A DNA stretch of 64,000 nt, from NCBI GenBank assembly GCA_036346225.1, contig JARFIW010000942.1:2749001-2813000 (forward strand). Direction: 5' to 3'. The translations under genes were made by a program, and so were the position numbers. The stretch's first letter is position 1, and every line of letters starts with the position of its first letter. The notes under the pieces are model-generated. The model searched no databases. It saw only the letters and a list, made by a program, of their open reading frames with translations, and was not told the DNA's origin. Below, in pieces: positions 59,470-64,000 of this stretch. The DNA comes from Platerodrilus igneus. Lineage: Eukaryota > Arthropoda > Insecta > Coleoptera > Lycidae.

Positions 59470-59587
59470 ATTGTATAAAAGCAAGGAATTATTTTGTTTC
59501 AATTAGTCTACTTTTATTTGTCGAATGGTGAGCATCTCCCACTCTGTACATAAGTTCTAGTTATTTTAGAGCGAATTTACCTCCATC

Positions 59588-59695
59588 AGAATAGGAGCTG
59601 AAATTTGCCCTATAGGTGAAATTGCCCCATAGGGTGAAATTGCCCCATAGGGTGAAATTGCCCCATAGGTGAAATTGCCTCCATAGGGTGAAATG
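59588..59695 (+). repeat. ~18-bp minisatellite GGGTGAAATTGCCCCATA
   Basis: Five to six copies of TGAAATTGCCCCATAGGG with length variation. The same unit lies in reverse orientation at 42000-42095. It separates the capsid and ATPase genes. Confidence 0.88.
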
Positions 59696-59734
59696 TGCCA
59701 TACGAGCTGAAAGCATAGAAGTTCGGTGGTTAGC

Positions 59735-60600
59735 ATGGTTCGCAATTACATAAGAAAACGAAGTAGTGGATACAGTAACGAAGCATTAGAAAAAGCTATA
59801 GAAGAAGTTCGGCTGGGTAAATCAAGTATTTACTCCATCAGTAAAAATATAATATACCGAAAGAGACGTTAAGCTATCACCGCAAGCAGCAGCAAAAGCA
59901 AGCGTACGCTCGAAGCAATATGGAGACTGCGAAACAAGAAGTTAAAATACCTATACAGAATTATGATAACTTTGCTATTGCTAGTGCAAGAGAGGATGGT
60001 AAACATGGTTCATTGTTCCCGTCTAACATACGAGCTATCTTCGCGGACCATCGAGTTGTGGGAAGACCAACGCTTTAATATCTCTGATCTGCACGAGAAC
60101 GGTCTTAGATTCCAAAATGTGTATGTATTTTCGAAAAGTTTATATCAACCGAAATACGAATTGTTAAGAAACGTTTTACACCATTAAAAGAAGAAATTGG
60201 GTACCATGAGTTTGAAAATTACGATGATTTGATCGAACCCAGAGATACCAAAGAAGATTCAATTATGGTTTTCGATGATATACCTGTAAACGAGCAAAGT
60301 AAAATCACTCAATTTTTCTCGTTCGGCCGACATAAAGCAATAGATTCGTTCTATCTATGTCAAACTTACGCTAGTGCCTTAAAACATAGACTCAGAGATA
60401 ACGCCAATGTAATCGCATTATGGAAACAGGATGATACAAACCTTCGCCATATCTTTTCGGATCATATAAGTGGTGACATGACATATCCGAAATTTAAAGA
60501 AATGTGTTTACAGTGTTGGGGTGACTCAAAACATAATTTTATAACTGTTGTGAAAGATTTTGATTTGGATAATGGTCGGTATCGGAAGAATTTCGACTGA
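59735..60600 (+). pseudogene. ATPase: Pipsqueak-type HTH followed by FtsK/HerA-type packaging ATPase
   Basis: ATG at 59735 opens a psq-like helix-turn-helix (RNYIRKRSSGYSNEALEKAI..V). After a shift near 59850 the second helix region (IPKETLSYHRK) is in the same frame as an ATG at 59920 that begins the ATPase, with no stop between. Walker A GPSSCGKT is at 60045-60068, Walker B-like SIMVFDDIP near 60255, and the arginine-containing FSFGRHKAIDSFYLCQTYAS near 60320 fits the sensor region of Maverick packaging ATPases, which drive DNA into the capsid. Frameshifts lie just before Walker A and near 60090 and 60185. The last 123 codons are intact. Confidence 0.82.
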
Positions 60601-60601
60601 G

Positions 60602-60609
60602 TATATAAA
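60602..60609 (+). promoter_or_regulatory. TATA box (TATATAAA) for the DUF8207-like gene
   Basis: Directly follows the ATPase stop and lies 45 nt upstream of the next ATG (60654). Confidence 0.5.
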
Positions 60610-60653
60610 TATTTGACATTATTCAAAAACAGCTAGTTCTCATCCAAAGTTTC

Positions 60654-61567
60654 ATGATGACGGACGTTAACAATTTTATTGCGAATAAACGCAGTCTTCA
60701 TCTTATGCAGGATGCTGTACGAAAAAGTTTGTAGCGTACAAAAGGGAGACGCTACATCTCAGCAAAAATTCAAAGAGATGCACAAACAATTGATTGATCC
60801 TTGAAATAACCGCTTCCCAGTTGCAATCGATCACCGAAAAATTCCACACCTACAACAAAGGTTAAAGTTGAAAACATGGACGTGCCTATAAAGAAAATTA
60901 AACAACTCGTTCCAGAAGAACCGTTCCATCTTTACTATGCGGATGTGTTAGCTAGAGACGAGGACGAAAATATTGACAAATCAATTTATGGAGTAAAGTA
61001 TAATGCGGAAACCGATACATGGAGTTTGTGGAAAAGTGTATTGGTAATTAACCCGGAAACTAGCGATATAACATTAAATAATGTGATATATCCAGGTACG
61101 AAGGGTTTATACAACCTGCTGGTTTACAAAGACATCAGCCCCGAAGATGGTGATTTCAATTTGCATGAAGATTTGCCGAATTACTTGGAAATGATCAAAT
61201 CTGCGTCGATTTTGAGAAGAAAGTTTAACCCATTTGCGGTGCACGATTTAAGCGGATTCCCAACAAATAACAAAAGTTTAACAAATATGTGCAAAAATAT
61301 CTCACCGAATTTCGGAGGAATCCCGAAAGAAAACAGCCAAAGAGAAGAAAACAGTCTAAGGGATCGGGTTTAGGCTTTTCTAATCGGTTTTACAAAAGTT
61401 TAAATTCAAAGCCGGTGCAATATGTCTACTGGAATAATGTACATGAACTTGTGGATCGACTGAGATTGTTGAACGCATCCAACCGAGCTGGAAATACAAG
61501 CGAGGAAAACATTAACGAGATGGTGTCCATAATAGAAGAGTTGAGAGAAGAAGGTATAATACAGTGA
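60654..61567 (+). pseudogene. DUF8207-like Maverick protein
   Basis: Tandem ATGs at 60654/60657 open a frame that breaks near 60730; coding-like sequence with a helical N-terminal part continues in other frames to 60870. The frame 60876-61373 contains the central domain (YGVKYNAETDTWSLW, NVIYPGTKGLYNLLVYKDI) and the frame 61289-61567 the conserved tail (YVYWNNVHELVDRLRLL, IIEELREEGII). From memory this matches proteins annotated with DUF8207, found with Maverick genes in insects; the role is unknown. A structural or DNA-binding job is possible. Two or more frameshifts break it. Confidence 0.7.
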
Positions 61568-61595
61568 GCTCAGCAAATAATTACACAGTTTTAAA

Positions 61596-62089
61596 ATGCC
61601 TATCGACCGCTTCGGACGTTCAGAGCGTAAAGATGCTGATATTCGGCGCGGTCCTCCAGGTCGAGGATTTGTGCTAACGTTGGATGGTGATGGGTACGAT
61701 ATGCAGCAAAGAAGGTTAGTGAATTCATCAGACCCGAAAGAAGATAGTGATTGTGTTAATCAGAGAAGCACTATAGTATTCAAGTCTGGAGAAGAAACAA
61801 TTAGTTTTCGTAAAAGAAGGCTAGTGGATGTAATGGATCCTAAAGAAGATAGTGATTGTGTTAATAAGAAATCTGTAATCAAGCTCGTGAATCAAGCCTT
61901 TTCATACTGTCTAAAAGTTCTGATGATATACAACGTAAAGATAAAGCCTTCAATGCAAGAAACCAGCGTATCGCAATGCTTGCTCAACCAGTTGAGCCAT
62001 CTGATGCAGTTAATAAACAATATGTAAATGAAAAATTGGATAAGCTTGTATCTGACTTTAAAACGTTTATACAGTTTTTATTAATTTGA
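61596..62089 (+). pseudogene. Fibre-like repeat protein
   Basis: ATG at 61596, MPIDRFGRSERKDADIRRGP. A module of the form R-R-L-V-x-x-x-D-P-K-E-D-S-D-C-V-N occurs near residues 38 and 73, and a third, diverged copy (IAMLAQPVEPSDAVNKQYV) lies in another frame near 62000. Such 'N.x.DP.x..DAVNK.YV' modules are familiar from phage tail-fibre shafts and recur in Maverick proteins, so a trimeric fibre or spike is a reasonable guess. The tail (NEKLDKLVSDFKTF) is helical. One frameshift lies near 61880, and the end is at 62089. Confidence 0.65.
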
Positions 62090-62129
62090 CTGCAACTTCG
62101 AGACAAATGAAAAGGAGCTCGGTCTTGCA

Positions 62130-62266
62130 ATAGCATCGATTTACGAGGCGTCACCAGCAGCTATAAAAACAAATACTACAAACCAAAGCTTCAGTTTATG
62201 TCAAAGGTGCAATTGGATAAAGATAACCCTATTAGTTTAGCAACAGTGTTAAGCAAAAATGAGTAA
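62130..62266 (+). other. Short coding-like tail overlapping the integrase start
   Basis: A frame ending KDNPISLATVLSKNE with stop TAA at 62264-62266 overlaps the integrase ATG (62259). It may be the end of a lost small gene or an N-terminal extension of the integrase. No family recognised. Confidence 0.3.
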
Positions 62267-63220
62267 AGAAATCATCGTTAAGGAATTATTTAAACCTGCA
62301 AGAAAAAATTTTCAGCGTCGTCATACAAATCTGAAACATGTGAAACGTGATCTTATCCAATCGGACTTGTGCGAAATGCAGCCTTACTCGCGTGTGAACA
62401 ATGGGTACAGATATATTATAATAGCAGTGGACTGTTTCACAAAATATGCTTTAGCTGAACCTTTAAAAATAAAACTGGATCAGAAGTTACAAATGCTATG
62501 AAAAAATATTGGACAAAATGCTGCAAGGAGAAAATAACTTAAAAATCAATCTACAAACGGATTTTGGGAAAGAGTACTACAACCGCTGTTTAAAAATCTT
62601 ATGCAAAAATATAAGATAAACCATTACTCTACGTATTCCGCAATCAAAGCTAGCATGGTCGAGCGGTTGATTAGAACAATCAAAAACAAATTGTACAGAA
62701 GATTTTACTTGCAAGGCAGTCATAAATGGGTGAATATTTTGCCTAAGGTTATGGAAGAATACAATAATACACCGCATCGGGCTATTAACATGACACCTAT
62801 GGAAGCAGAAGAACATCCGGAAAGAATAAAACTTTACACCGCTAACAGCGTTTCTAAAAGTTACAAGAAGTTGTATAAGGTTGGAGACATTGTGCGTATA
62901 TCAAAATATAAAGCAGTATTCGATCGAGGATTTCACCCAAACTGGAGTACAGAACTATTCAAAATTGTTAAAGTACAAAAACGAGACCGACAACCTATCT
63001 GCTACAAGATTTGGAAGGTCGGCCAATTCTAGGTGCTTTTACGGCGATGAAATTCAGCTCACAGCAGCACCCGACACGTACTTAGTGGAAAAAGTTTTAC
63101 GGAAACGGAAGCACGGACGCGAATTATTAGTGTCGTGGTTGGGGATGGTAAAAGTTGGATTAAGAAAACAGACTTGCTTTAGTATCATCCAGATAATTAC
63201 CTGGATGAAAAAATCATAAA
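62259..63220 (+). pseudogene. INT: Maverick integrase with C-terminal chromodomain
   Basis: ATG at 62259. A short basic N-terminus is followed by the rve core: first Asp in LIQSDLCEM (62360), second in TDFGKEYYN (62560, another frame) and catalytic Glu in SMVERLIRT (62660), spaced as in D,D-35-E integrases. After YNNTPHRA (62765) comes an SH3-like region (YKVGDIVRISKYK, FHPNWSTELF) and then a chromodomain-like tail (YLVEKVLRKRKHGRELLVSW) in a further frame near 63080. It joins element ends to the host chromosome; the chromodomain may guide it to chromatin. Breaks lie near 62480, 62595 and 63000. Confidence 0.88.
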
Positions 63221-63302
63221 AGGAGGGAGTAAAGTCCTAAACTGGGTATACGGGGAGATTTGCTTAGAACCCCATTCCCATCTGTGATTTGAAGCAGGAA
63301 GC

Positions 63303-63790
63303 ATGTGTTTCATAATCGATTTACAAGGATATCAATACAAAACTAGTGATTTCTATTGCAAGGAGATTGCCATTTTGGATGTAGCGAATAATGTAATATG
63401 GCATGAGATACTGGACATGGCTGTGGAGTATAACACCCTAAGTGATGATTTCAAAAGCAAGTTCGGTGGTTAAAGCAAAGAATCCATGGGCTTAGCTGGG
63501 ATGGACAGTCCACAAGTGGATATACAAATGTAGGCGATTTGCTGAAAGAAGTCATACCACCCGATGCTACTATCTATGTTAAAGGAGAACAGAAAAGACA
63601 GTTACTGTCAAAATATTTATCAAACAACATTTTAAACATGGAGAGTGTTTTCTTACTTCCAAGGCTCAAAGAATTAAGAAGATTCGGTAATAGGTACAAT
63701 CACTGTTTAAACCATTGTTTGAATAATTTAAGCTGTTCTAAAGAAAACGTATTGGTATTGAAGCATTTTGTTAATGTATTAAATTTTTAA
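63303..63790 (+). pseudogene. Conserved Maverick-associated small protein, one frameshift
   Basis: ATG at 63303; the first frame (56 codons, IIDLQGYQYK..., CKEIAILDV) stops at 63473. The remainder follows in another frame with a WDG-type motif near 63510 and YVKGEQKRQLLSKYL near 63575, ending in a Cys/His/Asn-rich segment near 63690-63750. I recall similar proteins beside Maverick and other arthropod viral genes, but without a proven function. The spacing of Asp and Glu recalls exonuclease folds; the DxE signature is not met, so I do not claim this. Confidence 0.5.
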
Positions 63791-63794
63791 TAAA
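63789..63794 (+). terminator. AATAAA polyadenylation signal overlapping the stop
   Basis: AATAAA starts inside the TAA stop of the preceding gene. Confidence 0.5.
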
Positions 63795-64000
63795 ATATTT
63801 TGTCAGAATTGTTTTTATTCTAGCAAAAGCATACCTTTAAAATTTGGAAAAATATATCTGTAAAACAGCGCATTACTTTGGAAAAATTAATGTTTTAAAA
63901 TACAAAGAACCAATAACCGAATACATAATAATTGGTGTTTGCAAATAAATTCAGTTCTACTTTAATAAAAAATGTAAACTTACCTTAAATCTTCCTTCAA
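63795..64000. other. Non-coding end of the window
   Basis: AT-rich sequence without homology to the left-end repeat, so the right terminus of the Maverick is not yet reached. Confidence 0.5.

Larger units (their letters stand above)
50028..64000. mobile_element. Maverick/Polinton-type endogenous virus, left ~14 kb
   Basis: The gene set is diagnostic: protein-primed DNA polymerase B, retrovirus-like chromodomain integrase, adenain-like protease, FtsK/HerA-type packaging ATPase, double-jelly-roll major capsid and penton-like minor capsid. The polymerase runs leftward to the left-end repeat and the other genes run rightward. The window ends before a right terminal repeat, and at 14 kb the element fits the usual 15-20 kb. 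Nearly all genes are frameshifted. Extra genes relative to textbook Polintons are a PLA2 domain protein, a pipsqueak-type HTH, a DUF8207-like protein and a fibre-like repeat protein. Confidence 0.92.

Noticed and set aside
63303..63473. DEDD exonuclease assignment for the last gene
   Set aside because: The Asp is not followed by the required Glu two positions later; the resemblance is too weak.

Overview
This is AT-rich, intron-poor, repeat-dense eukaryotic DNA. I found no gene that I would call a host gene. The element families present (R1-type and RTE-type LINEs, Ty3/gypsy, PIF/Harbinger, and Maverick/Polinton elements with a parvovirus-like PLA2 gene and a double-jelly-roll capsid gene) point to an insect, quite possibly one with a large genome such as a beetle. 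The species cannot be fixed from the sequence.

Layout. 0.1-5.6 kb: a decayed Ty3/gypsy element with both LTRs, an ATAT target duplication and only an integrase remnant. 6.9-11.1 kb: a 4.2-kb foldback element, almost one perfect hairpin, set in (TA)n tracts. 14.7-16.7 kb: GT-rich tandem repeats and the 3' end of an R1-type LINE. 18.0-25.0 kb: a 480-bp polypyrimidine tract and two further anonymous elements that end in TTGCT..GA next to (TA)n. 26.0-28.9 kb: a ~119-bp satellite with higher-order structure, abutting a second large imperfect palindrome (28.9-35.3 kb) whose arms are full of tandem repeats.

36.8-42.1 kb is a scrambled graveyard of Maverick pieces: left-end repeats, zinc-finger/polymerase N-terminal remnants, a polymerase tail, an unrecognised ORF of about 345 codons, and an inverted zinc-finger copy. 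It is followed by a gag-protease fragment (42.1-44.3 kb), two small inverted-repeat DNA transposons (one with a HARBI1-like remnant) and an RTE-like LINE (48.1-50.0 kb).

50.0-64.0 kb (window end) is the main find: the left ~14 kb of a Maverick/Polinton-type endogenous virus. On the minus strand, running to the left end, is a zinc-finger plus protein-primed family B DNA polymerase gene with two very short predicted introns. Across a divergent promoter region, on the plus strand, come an unknown gene, a PLA2 minor capsid protein, an adenain-like protease, a penton-like protein, an intact 53-codon ORF, the major capsid protein, a packaging ATPase preceded by a pipsqueak-type helix-turn-helix, a DUF8207-like protein, a fibre-like repeat protein, a chromodomain integrase and a further conserved small gene. 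Together these cover replication, integration, virion building, maturation, packaging and membrane penetration, but nearly every gene carries frameshifts, so this copy is dead. The right end lies beyond the window.
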